Origin: JAGOTP01 sp964600845
GTDB lineage: Bacteria > Patescibacteriota > Patescibacteriia > 2-12-FULL-60-25
Assembly: GCA_964600845.1 (NCBI GenBank)
Contig: CAZRJW010000004.1
Location: 1 to 64,000, forward strand
Reading direction: 5' to 3'
Length of the DNA: 64,000 bases
Below are positions 17,288 through 24,672 of the stretch, in pieces; the first letter of the stretch is position 1, and each line of letters starts with the position of its first letter. Under the pieces are notes generated by a model that made no database searches, was not told where the DNA came from, and saw only the letters and a program-made list of their open reading frames with translations. A program made the translations under genes and the position numbers.

Positions 17288-17300
17288 TTGCGTCGTAAAA
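17288..17300 (+). repeat. 13-mer TTGCGTCGTAAAA, copy 4 (plus)
   Basis: Exact copy 54 bases upstream of a TATTCT box (17342-17347) that precedes the FkbM gene by 16 bases. Confidence 0.8.
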
Positions 17301-17363
17301 TGATTCTGTGTCTTTTGTGTGCATCCCCTGCCCTAAACTGCTATTCTGCCCCTCGAATATCCT

Positions 17364-18098
17364 ATGTCTGATCATTCTTCTTTCCGAAACATCCTGCGGG
17401 CGTCTTTCGCAAAACTTGGACATGTCTGCTTAAGCCTCTCAAAAAAAATCTACACGTCTCCGCGCGAACAAGAGAAGCAGCGGTATGTAAAAGATGAACG
17501 TGAAAGAAGCCTCCGCGTTCGATACCCGTTGACCTCCCAGAGCGTCGTACTCGACGTTGGTGGCTACGAAGGACAGTGGGCAAGCGATATCGTGGCAATG
17601 TACGGCTGTACTGTTCATGTATTTGAACCGGTCCCAGCCTTCGCTGAACAGATTCGACAGCGCTTCCAGCACAATCCACTCGTCCATGTGCACGCCTACG
17701 GCCTTGGGGCGAAGGATGAGACCTTAGAGATCGCTCTACTTGAGAATGGAACGTCTCTTTTTAGAAATGAAACGGGGGCTAACACTCAATCTGTCGCGAT
17801 ACGGGACATCTCCCACGTTTGGAAAGAGCTCGCGTTGGATCAGGTGGGGTTGATGAAAATGAATATTGAAGGGGCGGAGTACCCACTCTTAGCTCGTATG
17901 GAAGAACAAAACCTTCTCTCCCACGTGCGAGATTTTCAGATTCAATTTCACGACTTCGTTCCAGAGGCAAAGCAGGAACTCAAAAAGGCCCAGACCGCGT
18001 TAGCAAAAACACATCGCCCTACGTATCAGTACGCGTTTATTTGGGAGAATTGGGAACGGACAAGCTCTGTACCGGTGAATCAGGCGGAAGGACGGTAA
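17364..18098 (+). CDS. FkbM-family SAM-dependent methyltransferase
   Basis: A 244-residue Rossmann methyltransferase. The SAM-binding motif I is VVLDVGGYEGQWASD (about residues 53-67), acidic motif II ends VHVFEPVP, and MKMNIEGAEYPLL is the typical FkbM motif. The family O- or N-methylates sugars, antibiotics or surface glycans; the substrate here is unknown. The start has the CCTATG context with TATTCT 16 bases upstream. Its last 62 bases overlap the convergent gene on the minus strand. Confidence 0.85.
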   Translation: MSDHSSFRNILRASFAKLGHVCLSLSKKIYTSPREQEKQRYVKDERERSLRVRYPLTSQSVVLDVGGYEGQWASDIVAMYGCTVHVFEPVPAFAEQIRQRFQHNPLVHVHAYGLGAKDETLEIALLENGTSLFRNETGANTQSVAIRDISHVWKELALDQVGLMKMNIEGAEYPLLARMEEQNLLSHVRDFQIQFHDFVPEAKQELKKAQTALAKTHRPTYQYAFIWENWERTSSVPVNQAEGR

Positions 18099-18696
18099 CA
18101 TCAATCCAGGCTTTAATACTTGCAAGCAAATCACGCGTGACATACCACGCGTCTTTTTCGTAGGCTCGGACGTTTGCTGGAACGCCATAGGCCTCCAGAC
18201 CAAAAGAACGACATAGATAGAGTGCACGACCTAAATGAAATCGCTGCGTAATAAGAACGACCCGCTTGAGGCGATAGACCTGCGCCGCTCGCTTACAGCT
18301 CTCATAGGTCCGAAAGCCCTCGTCATCCACCACGATCCGATCGGGAGCAACCCCACGCTCAAGCAGCCAACGATGCATTACGCTTATTTCATCCACTCGA
18401 AAACGACCGCCATCTCCCGTGAGCAGCATCGGGGCCTCCAGCGCCCTTGAAACCCGCTCCCCTATGAGCAAGCGGTCTGCCAATGCGTCACTCGGAACCC
18501 CAGACGCTTCTATCCCTGCCCCTAAGATTAAAACAGCGTCTGGATGCAGCTGAAGCGTCTCAACGGGTCGAATATAGGCAGCCGAAGGAATCTGCACCCA
18601 GAGAATGAGCCCAATCGACCCAACCATCCCAAGAACACCCAAGACGAAGGTGCCGAGAGCCACCCTACGATACGTACCTCTCTCGAGAAAACGCAT
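18037..18696 (-). CDS. SanA/YdcF-family DUF218 envelope protein
   Basis: A 219-residue protein with an N-terminal membrane anchor (about residues 10-33) and an extracytoplasmic DUF218 domain: AVLILGAGIEASGVPSD, LADRLLIGERVSRALEAPMLLTGDGG, and VVLITQRFHLGRALYLCRSFGLEAYGVPA. Relatives are linked to envelope integrity or vancomycin tolerance, but the reaction is unknown. It starts 2 bases after the rmuC stop, so the two are probably in one transcript, and it overlaps the FkbM gene tail to tail. Confidence 0.82.
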   Translation of the reverse strand: MRFLERGTYRRVALGTFVLGVLGMVGSIGLILWVQIPSAAYIRPVETLQLHPDAVLILGAGIEASGVPSDALADRLLIGERVSRALEAPMLLTGDGGRFRVDEISVMHRWLLERGVAPDRIVVDDEGFRTYESCKRAAQVYRLKRVVLITQRFHLGRALYLCRSFGLEAYGVPANVRAYEKDAWYVTRDLLASIKAWIDVTVLPPDSPVQSLSVPNSPK

Positions 18697-18698
18697 GA

Positions 18699-19739
18699 TT
18701 ACTCATCCGTTAGTGGCTTCTCAATCGTCATCAACTGAATACTTGCCGCCTGACCCGTGATACGAACAACGTCCTTATCAATCTTTACGAATTCTTTGCT
18801 CGCGAGGTTGTATTGGTTCACGGCTGTTCCGAGATGCTTTCCCACTGCCATAAAGCAGGACTCATACGCTTGCAGGTGACGAGAGAGATCTCCCACGCGA
18901 ATACGGATCTCTTTCGCCTGCTCCTCGATCTTAAGCGCGTTTAGCCCCTGCAGGACGGTTTGTAGGTACGCAGAGAAGGAGGTTGGTGACACGATGATGA
19001 CGTGGTACTTCGCAGCGGCACGCTGAAGGAGGTTTTCGGTCTCAGCCGTGAGCGCTCCAATCTTATTCACGAGTAGGTCATAATAGATCGCCTCGTGCGG
19101 AATAAACATGAACGCAAACTCCGTCGTTCCATCCTGCGGACGAATATACTTCGACGTCTCCACGATGCGTTGCTTCAAATCATTCACGAAGGCTTTCTCC
19201 AGCCGATCCCGCTCTTCATCCGACGTCGCCTCTACCATGCGGTTATAATTTTCCAAACTAAACTTTGAGTCGACGGGAACAATTTTATCGCGCACGAAGA
19301 TAGCCGCATCGACTATCAACCCATCCTTAAACGGGTACTGCATCTGATATTGCCCAGGTGCAAACAAATTCCGTAGCAACGTCTCGAGGTAGTACTCTCC
19401 CAAGACTCCACGCTGTTTCGGATTACTTAAAATGCGCTGCAGCTGCTCTAACTGTCCCGAGAAGGACAAGACCTGCTTATTTGTCTCTTCGATCTTCACA
19501 AGACGTTCTGTGACGTCACGGACAGTGCTCGTCATGTGGTGACTTGATGTCTGCTGCTGCTTCAACGTCTCAACCAACGAAGTCTTCACATCCCCCTGCA
19601 AATTCTCGAGCTTCTGCTGTAAGAGCAGGAAGATATTCGGATCAATGGCTGGCTGGGCCATGCGCTGTGACAGTTGCCATAAAAAATAGGCCATCCCTCC
19701 AAACCCAACCACGAAAAGAGCGAGAAGAATCCATTGCAT
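18699..19739 (-). CDS. rmuC: DNA recombination protein RmuC
   Basis: Putative nuclease-fold protein that limits DNA rearrangement. An N-terminal membrane segment (about residues 3-22) is followed by a coiled coil (about 35-100) and the RmuC domain with GVLGEYYLETLLRNLFAPGQYQMQ, VDAAIFV, VPVDSKFSLENYNRM and FMFIPHEAIYYDLL. Length 346 aa fits. A promoter TTGTCA-18-GACAAT ends nine bases before the ATG. Confidence 0.93.
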   Translation of the reverse strand: MQWILLALFVVGFGGMAYFLWQLSQRMAQPAIDPNIFLLLQQKLENLQGDVKTSLVETLKQQQTSSHHMTSTVRDVTERLVKIEETNKQVLSFSGQLEQLQRILSNPKQRGVLGEYYLETLLRNLFAPGQYQMQYPFKDGLIVDAAIFVRDKIVPVDSKFSLENYNRMVEATSDEERDRLEKAFVNDLKQRIVETSKYIRPQDGTTEFAFMFIPHEAIYYDLLVNKIGALTAETENLLQRAAAKYHVIIVSPTSFSAYLQTVLQGLNALKIEEQAKEIRIRVGDLSRHLQAYESCFMAVGKHLGTAVNQYNLASKEFVKIDKDVVRITGQAASIQLMTIEKPLTDE

Positions 19740-19748
19740 AGCTCAGGC

Positions 19749-19800
19749 ATTGTCCCAGGAGGGGAAGATGCTTGACAAGGAGCGCCCCATCTACAATTAT
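19749..19800. promoter_or_regulatory. Overlapping divergent promoters, rmuC and 19857 gene
   Basis: On minus: TTGTCA (19773-19778), 18 bases, GACAAT (19749-19754), nine bases before the rmuC ATG. On plus: TTGACA (19772-19777), 17 bases, AATTAT (19795-19800), giving a leader of about 50 bases for the acidic protein. The two -35 boxes share the same TTGACAA, so the promoters should compete. Confidence 0.5.
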
Positions 19801-19856
19801 CCACAGACGCTGATCAATCTTTCGTGTTATCTTCGACCCGTTGAACTCATTGCCTT

Positions 19857-20246
19857 ATGCCAAAGAAGCCCTCTCCTCCCCCTACCCTCTCTTCTTCTGC
19901 TCAGAAAAAGAACTCCTCCTCAGCCCCCTCTCCAAAGAAGGGCTCTGCCGACGAAATCGCTTTAGATGATGACGAGCTCGAACCAGACGATCTTGAAGAC
20001 GTCCTTGATGAGGAAGAAGATGCAGAAGCCGTAAAAGAAGATGAGGCTGTCACGGCTGAGGTAGAAGATCCTGAAAAGACCGACGATAAAGACGAAGAGG
20101 AAGAACCCGTTGATGAAGAAGCGATCTTAGCCAAAGGCGACGATCTCGAAATTCTCAACCTCCTCGCAAAGAAAGCAAATCGCTTGGAACAAGGTCTCGA
20201 CGACGATGAGCTTGTCCCCGACGAAGAAGGAATGGGCGGATTCTAA
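19857..20246 (+). CDS. Highly acidic low-complexity protein, 129 aa
   Basis: A Ser/Pro/Lys-rich start (MPKKPSPPPTLSSS) of about 30 residues leads into a stretch dominated by Asp and Glu (about residues 30-95), then a short helix DLEILNLLAKKANRLEQGL and a second acidic tail. It resembles acidic tails of RNA-polymerase-associated or basic-protein-binding factors only in composition. Function unknown. It is a lone plus-strand gene ending at a large inverted repeat. Confidence 0.6.
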   Translation: MPKKPSPPPTLSSSAQKKNSSSAPSPKKGSADEIALDDDELEPDDLEDVLDEEEDAEAVKEDEAVTAEVEDPEKTDDKDEEEEPVDEEAILAKGDDLEILNLLAKKANRLEQGLDDDELVPDEEGMGGF

Positions 20247-20259
20247 AGAAGGAAGCTGA

Positions 20260-20374
20260 AATACAAAACACCTACCTCTCTCCAGGGTACGCTTGCTCTT
20301 CTGCTGAAGCTCAAGCTCGTTGTCCAAGTCGTCACTTGGCCAAAGCCCCTTACGCGAAGTAGGTGTTTTGTATT
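20260..20374. terminator. Long-armed inverted repeat between convergent genes
   Basis: A perfect 16-bp inverted repeat (AATACAAAACACCTAC at 20260-20275 and its complement at 20359-20374) encloses 83 bases that contain smaller hairpins such as CCAAGT-CGTC-ACTTGG. It probably ends both convergent transcripts, but its size is unusual and it could be a structured RNA. Confidence 0.6.
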
Positions 20375-20409
20375 ACTTCTTTTTAGAAACCTAAAGCTGA
20401 GAGAAACTA

Positions 20410-20991
20410 CTAAAGACCTAGAGACAGGTTGATGGCTTGCTTAGGTTCTTCGTTTGGTAACGAAAGAGGAAGGGTGATTTCTTGGCGTTCCCCTTGGCGA
20501 TTATTGAAGGCGACGAAGCCTTTTTGGAGAGCGTGATCGTAAACGTCGCGGGTAACGCGGACGTCTTGGAGACAGTATTCCTTAAGTTTATCGATTTCCC
20601 CTTTGCGCCAGTATTCGACCGCCATCAACCCATGACCGGACTTCCCTACTCCGAGCGTAGCTTGAGCAACGTCATCGAGCTTAATGCGGTGGCCGAGTTG
20701 CTTTTCGATTTCAAACAGGAGGTCGACCGTTGGTAACGCGGCGAGGTTCCCGGTGTAGCTCGTCTGAAGACATGGATAATCAAAGCCAAACAAGTTGTAG
20801 CCGATGATTCGATCCGCACGCTCTAAGCGAGGCCAGAGCGCCGGGAGATCCTCCTTCATGAAGCATTCAAACGTATCTGTTTCGTAGAAATAGACTCCAA
20901 CCAATGAAACCTCCAACAACGCTGGGTTATACGCTCCCACATCTTGGAATGTATTGCGGGTTTCGATATCAAGAACGACTTCTTTTCGCAT
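20410..20991 (-). CDS. Ribonuclease H-like 3'-5' exonuclease (DEDD type)
   Basis: A 193-residue protein with the exonuclease motifs VVLDIETRN (Exo I, residues 5-13), IIGYNLFGFDYP (Exo II, about 62-73) and EYCLQDVRVTRDVY (Exo III, about 138-151). It resembles the YprB/RNase-H-like exonucleases and the proofreading domain of family B polymerases. Substrate (DNA or RNA) is not decided by sequence. It stands alone on the minus strand between typA and the inverted repeat. Confidence 0.78.
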   Translation of the reverse strand: MRKEVVLDIETRNTFQDVGAYNPALLEVSLVGVYFYETDTFECFMKEDLPALWPRLERADRIIGYNLFGFDYPCLQTSYTGNLAALPTVDLLFEIEKQLGHRIKLDDVAQATLGVGKSGHGLMAVEYWRKGEIDKLKEYCLQDVRVTRDVYDHALQKGFVAFNNRQGERQEITLPLSLPNEEPKQAINLSLGL

Positions 20992-21036
20992 AGTGGCAAG
21001 AGGATAGCACGCTCACACGAAGAAGAGGAAGAATAG

Positions 21037-21078
21037 AAAAAAAACAGAGGGCTCCGTAATGGAGCCCTCTGTTTTTTT
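21037..21078. terminator. Bidirectional terminator after typA
   Basis: CAGAGGGCTCC-GTAAT-GGAGCCCTCTG with an A-run on the left and T-run on the right. Confidence 0.85.
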
Positions 21079-21097
21079 ATTCTTTCTTCGCCCAGCG

Positions 21098-22906
21098 TTA
21101 CTGACTGTTCTTTTGGTTGTCGCGCTTGCGTTCGAATTCTTTCAGATACTGCTTGCGGATGCGGAGGGACTTTGGCGTAACCTCGAGCAACTCGTCTTCT
21201 CCAAGGTACTCGAGCGCTTCTTCCAAGCTCATGGCACGAGGAGTGTCCAAGCCTTCTGCAACACCGTCCCCCTTTGAGCGCATGTTGGACAACTTCTTTT
21301 CTTTACAGACGTTCACCGCCAAATCTTCTGGCTTGGCGTTCTGCCCAATGACCATTCCTTCATACACTTCAATCCCTGGACCAATAAAGAGCTGACCACG
21401 TTCCTGAGCGGCCTGAAGACCGTATGTGTTGGATGTTCCGGTTTCGTGCACGATGAGCGATCCGTGTGGAGCGCCTTCAATCGCACCGACGTGTGGCTCG
21501 TAGCCCAAGAAGAGCGTGTTGATAATACCCTGACCACGTGTGTCCATCATGAATTCTGTGCGGTACCCGATCAACCCACGCGTTGGAATAACGAATTCAA
21601 GATAGCCTGTGCCGTTCTCGATACGCATGTCCTTCATTTCACCCTTGCGGCGACCCATCTTTTCGATAACGGAGCCGTTCACTCCTTCTGGACATTCGAT
21701 CGAAACCTCTTCAAATGGTTCAAGCTTCTTGCCACCTTCCTCCTTGAAAATAACCTGAGGGCGAGACACTTGAAGTTCAAAGCCTTCACGACGCATCTTT
21801 TCGATCAAAATCGAGAGGTGCAATTCTCCACGACCGCTCACGATGAAGGAACCTTCTCCGCCGCCGGATTCAACACGAAGCGCGACGTCGTTCTGCAATT
21901 CACGATCCAAGCGTTCCTTGATGTTACGTGAGGTTGAGAACTGACCTTCGTTTCCCGCAAATGGCGAGGTGTTTACACCGAAGGTCATTTTCACCGTTGG
22001 CTCTTCGATCTTGATAACTGGTAACGCTTCTGGGGTGTTTGGATCAGCGATTGTTTCTCCGATGTTGATTTCAGACACACCTGCAAAGGAAACGATGTCT
22101 CCGGCCTGAGCTTCCTGAACTTCGGCGCGTCCCATTCCAACGAATCCCATGATTGAGGTGATTTTAGCAGGAGACTGTTTTCCATCGCGGTTAATCCAGA
22201 CGACGTTCCCTGGCTTAAATACCCCACGGACCACACGACCGATCGCCATCTTTCCTTTGTAGTTGTCGTAGCTCACGTTTGCGACCGACACCTGGAGTGG
22301 ACCGGTTGAATCGTTCTTTGGGGCTGTTACCTCCTTCAAAATGGTATCGAAGATCGGAAGAACACCTGTCATCGTCGAGAGGTCTGTCTCGAGGCCAGCT
22401 TTCCCCTGCTTGGCGGAGGCGTAGACGACTGGGAAGTCTGTCTGTGCGTCCGAAGCGCCGAGCGTCACGAACAAATCGAAAGTCTGGTTCAAGACCCAAT
22501 CTGGACGTGCGTCTGGCTTATCGATCTTGTTGATGACCAAAATGATGCGGTGACCAGCTTCGATCGCTTTCTTCAACACGAAACGCGTCTGTGGCATTGG
22601 TCCTTCTTTGGCGTCGACTAAGAGCAACACACCGTCGACCAAGCTCATGATGCGTTCGACCTCTCCGCCGAAGTCGGCGTGTCCTGGTGTGTCTACAATG
22701 TTGATTTTTGTGCCCTTATAGAAAACAGCGGCGTTCTTGGCGAGAATCGTAATCCCACGCTCACGCTCGAGTTCGTTCGAGTCCATGATCGTTTCTCCTT
22801 CTAACCCACTTTCCTTGAAGGTGTCAGACTGTTTCAAAAGCGCATCGGCCAGGGTGGTTTTCCCGTGGTCAACGTGAGCGATGATGGCGATATTGCGGAT
22901 ATCCAT
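21098..22906 (-). CDS. typA: Ribosome-associated GTPase TypA/BipA
   Basis: Translation-factor GTPase that binds the ribosome and aids assembly or stress response. G1 is AHVDHGKTTL, switch II is DTPGHADF and G4 is NKIDKPDAR. Domains II, III, V and the C-terminal BipA domain follow (ELHLSILIEKMRREGFELQVSRP, FVIPTRGLIGYRTEFM). Length 602 aa fits. ATG 22906 (MDIRNIAIIAHVDHG) is chosen because homologues start just before the G1 motif; GTG 22939 is an alternative. A TATACT box about 60 bases upstream implies a real leader. Confidence 0.97.
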   Translation of the reverse strand: MDIRNIAIIAHVDHGKTTLADALLKQSDTFKESGLEGETIMDSNELERERGITILAKNAAVFYKGTKINIVDTPGHADFGGEVERIMSLVDGVLLLVDAKEGPMPQTRFVLKKAIEAGHRIILVINKIDKPDARPDWVLNQTFDLFVTLGASDAQTDFPVVYASAKQGKAGLETDLSTMTGVLPIFDTILKEVTAPKNDSTGPLQVSVANVSYDNYKGKMAIGRVVRGVFKPGNVVWINRDGKQSPAKITSIMGFVGMGRAEVQEAQAGDIVSFAGVSEINIGETIADPNTPEALPVIKIEEPTVKMTFGVNTSPFAGNEGQFSTSRNIKERLDRELQNDVALRVESGGGEGSFIVSGRGELHLSILIEKMRREGFELQVSRPQVIFKEEGGKKLEPFEEVSIECPEGVNGSVIEKMGRRKGEMKDMRIENGTGYLEFVIPTRGLIGYRTEFMMDTRGQGIINTLFLGYEPHVGAIEGAPHGSLIVHETGTSNTYGLQAAQERGQLFIGPGIEVYEGMVIGQNAKPEDLAVNVCKEKKLSNMRSKGDGVAEGLDTPRAMSLEEALEYLGEDELLEVTPKSLRIRKQYLKEFERKRDNQKNSQ

Positions 22907-23019
22907 AAGGGGTGTGCAGCGTAAGATAAAAAGAGGCACCGTTGCCGGTGTAACTGGGCAAAAGTATAGCGGACCGATCCCCTTCCGTCAAAGAACTTGG
23001 CTTAGACCTGACCCTTTCC

Positions 23020-23032
23020 TTGCGTCGTAAAA
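23020..23032 (+). repeat. 13-mer TTGCGTCGTAAAA, copy 5 (plus)
   Basis: Exact copy in non-coding DNA, with CCCCCTGCCCT about 20 bases downstream, a string also seen downstream of copy 4. Confidence 0.8.
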
Positions 23033-23083
23033 CGTTACAGCGCTCTCCCCCTGCCCTGGTATGCCTATTTTTGTGGAATTTAA

Positions 23084-23172
23084 AAAGAGTCTGTTGTAAC
23101 TGCTAGCGCCGGAGCGCTTACCTTGAGAGGACCAGGACAATACCTGGCGCGGGGTTACATTAAAGACTCTTT
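23084..23172 (+). ncRNA. Candidate structured RNA upstream of GH1
   Basis: An outer stem pairs AAAGAGTCT (23084-23092) with AGACTCTTT (23164-23172), continued by TGTAAC (23095-23100) with GTTACA (23154-23159). Inside are small hairpins AGCGC-CGGA-GCGCT, CCT-TGAG-AGG and CCAGG-ACAATA-CCTGG. Could be a leader RNA, riboswitch or small RNA; class unknown. Confidence 0.4.
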
Positions 23173-23373
23173 CTACAGCGGGCGGCACACACAGTGGTGC
23201 ACCACCCGATAACGTACGATGTTTTTTGTTTGAACGAACCGGTGAAGGAACGAATGGAGGGGAGCAAACGCCTTGCGGCGAAACGATTCTCGTTTGACAG
23301 CTCAACCACTACCTATCTCCATCACACTCCTTGTCAGTGGATACGTCAAGCGACCATACTGAAGGGAGCGACT

Positions 23374-24672
23374 ATGCCCTCTCTCCCCTTTCCACCCGGT
23401 TTTCTTTGGGGTGCTGCCACGTCCAGCCACCAGGTTGAGGGAAATAACACTTTAAATGATTGGTATACCTGGGAAAAACGTGTTCAACCGGCTGAAAAGT
23501 GGTCTGGATTGGCTTCAGATCAATGGAATCGCTGGGAAGAAGATGTCGAGCTAAAGTGGTCTGGATTGGCTTCAGATCAATGGAATCGCTGGGAAGAAGA
23601 TGTCGAGCTTATACGAGATTTAGGGCACAACGCCCACCGCCTCTCGCTTGAATGGTCACGTATCGAACCCCGACCTGGTGAGTTCGATGAAGCGGCTTTA
23701 GACCATTACCAGCAGCTCCTGCAGGCGCTCCATGCGAAAGGCATCAAAACCGTGGTAACGCTCCACCACTTCACTAACCCACTCTGGTTATCAGAGATGG
23801 GTGGCTGGCTAAGCTCTTGCGTCGTAAAACGCTTTACTACGTACGTGGAGGTGGTGATCAAAAAGCTTGGGGCTGATATAGATATCCTGCTGACGATTAA
23901 TGAGCCCGGGGTCTATGCCTTCATGTCGTATCAGGCTGGGTTCTGGCCGCCTCAGGTAAAGAGTTCGTGGCAAATGCAGCGCGTCCTCTGGAACATGGCA
24001 CGGGCTCATCGAGCAGCCTACCCGATCATCAAACGACACTTCCCCGCTCTCCCCGTTGGGATCGCGCAGAACATGACGACCTTTGAAACCGTTCATCCAA
24101 CGAGTTGGAGGGAACGTTTTGCTGCGCATTGGATGGCTGCCGTGAACAACTTCTCCTTCTATTGGTTCAGTGGCTGGAAGACACACGATGTCCTAGGGGT
24201 GAATTACTATTTCCATCGGAGACTGGATGCAACCGGACGTCGGTGGCCGCGTTTTCAAGATCCACAAGAAACAAACCGTCCAACAAGCGATCTGGGCTGG
24301 GAATTATTTCCTGAAGGCCTTGGCCGCATCGTTCGCTCCCTCAAGAAACACAAAAAACCCATCCTGATCACCGAGCATGGGTTAGCGGACGCGGATGACT
24401 CCCGCCGACCACAGTTCATTCAAGACAGTCTCTCCCACCTTTCTTCTGCCATCGCTGACGGAGCTCCTGTTATTGGATACCTTCACTGGAGCCTCCTCGA
24501 TAATTTTGAATGGGCCGACGGGTTCACGCCTCGGTTTGGCCTCGTAGAAGTCGACTACGTAACTCAAGCACGCACTCCCAGAGCTTCTGCATGGCTCTAT
24601 AAAGAGATCATTACAGCTCCACCGACTCTCCCAACCGTGGAGCGTGCGCCTGAATTCCCAACTCGTTCGTAA
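23374..24672 (+). CDS. GH1-family beta-glycosidase with internal 19-residue duplication
   Basis: Retaining glycoside hydrolase family 1 enzyme, cleaving beta-glucosides or beta-galactosides. FLWGAATSSHQVEG lies near the N-terminus, the acid/base Glu in LLTINEPGVYAF and the nucleophile Glu in ILITEHGLAD. LHWSLLDNFEWADGFTPRFGL closes the barrel. The segment KWSGLASDQWNRWEEDVEL is repeated in tandem (57-bp exact duplication, 23496-23609); GH1 proteins have it once. Start ATG 23374 has GAAGGGAG upstream, one of the few Shine-Dalgarno sites here. It is a rare carbohydrate gene in this window, and its 3' end overlaps the next gene by 62 bases. Confidence 0.9.
   Translation: MPSLPFPPGFLWGAATSSHQVEGNNTLNDWYTWEKRVQPAEKWSGLASDQWNRWEEDVELKWSGLASDQWNRWEEDVELIRDLGHNAHRLSLEWSRIEPRPGEFDEAALDHYQQLLQALHAKGIKTVVTLHHFTNPLWLSEMGGWLSSCVVKRFTTYVEVVIKKLGADIDILLTINEPGVYAFMSYQAGFWPPQVKSSWQMQRVLWNMARAHRAAYPIIKRHFPALPVGIAQNMTTFETVHPTSWRERFAAHWMAAVNNFSFYWFSGWKTHDVLGVNYYFHRRLDATGRRWPRFQDPQETNRPTSDLGWELFPEGLGRIVRSLKKHKKPILITEHGLADADDSRRPQFIQDSLSHLSSAIADGAPVIGYLHWSLLDNFEWADGFTPRFGLVEVDYVTQARTPRASAWLYKEIITAPPTLPTVERAPEFPTRS
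23496..23609 (+). repeat. 57-bp exact tandem duplication in GH1
   Basis: Two identical 57-base units (23496-23552 and 23553-23609), in frame, adding 19 residues. Either a recent duplication or an assembly error. Confidence 0.95.
23817..23829 (+). repeat. 13-mer TTGCGTCGTAAAA, copy 6 (plus)
   Basis: Exact copy inside the GH1 coding sequence, encoding part of SCVVKRF. Confidence 0.8.

Larger units (their letters stand above)
22940..23373. other. Gene-free region upstream of the GH1 gene
   Basis: It holds the typA promoter (left), motif copy 5 at 23020, an 89-base nested stem structure at 23084-23172, a GC-rich hairpin near 23179-23210 followed by a T-run, and the GH1 ribosome site. ORFs here lack coding character. 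Confidence 0.6.

Noticed and set aside
19797..19805. DnaA box TTATCCACA, possible origin
   Set aside because: Single copy, no AT-rich repeats or dnaA/dnaN nearby, and the skew suggests a terminus instead.
23084..23172. TPP riboswitch
   Set aside because: Only the AATACC-like segment resembles it; the thi-box spacing and the first helices do not fit, and the neighbour is a glycosidase.
22988..23305. 105-residue minus-strand ORF upstream of GH1
   Set aside because: No protein-like composition, and it runs across the nested RNA stems and the repeated motif.
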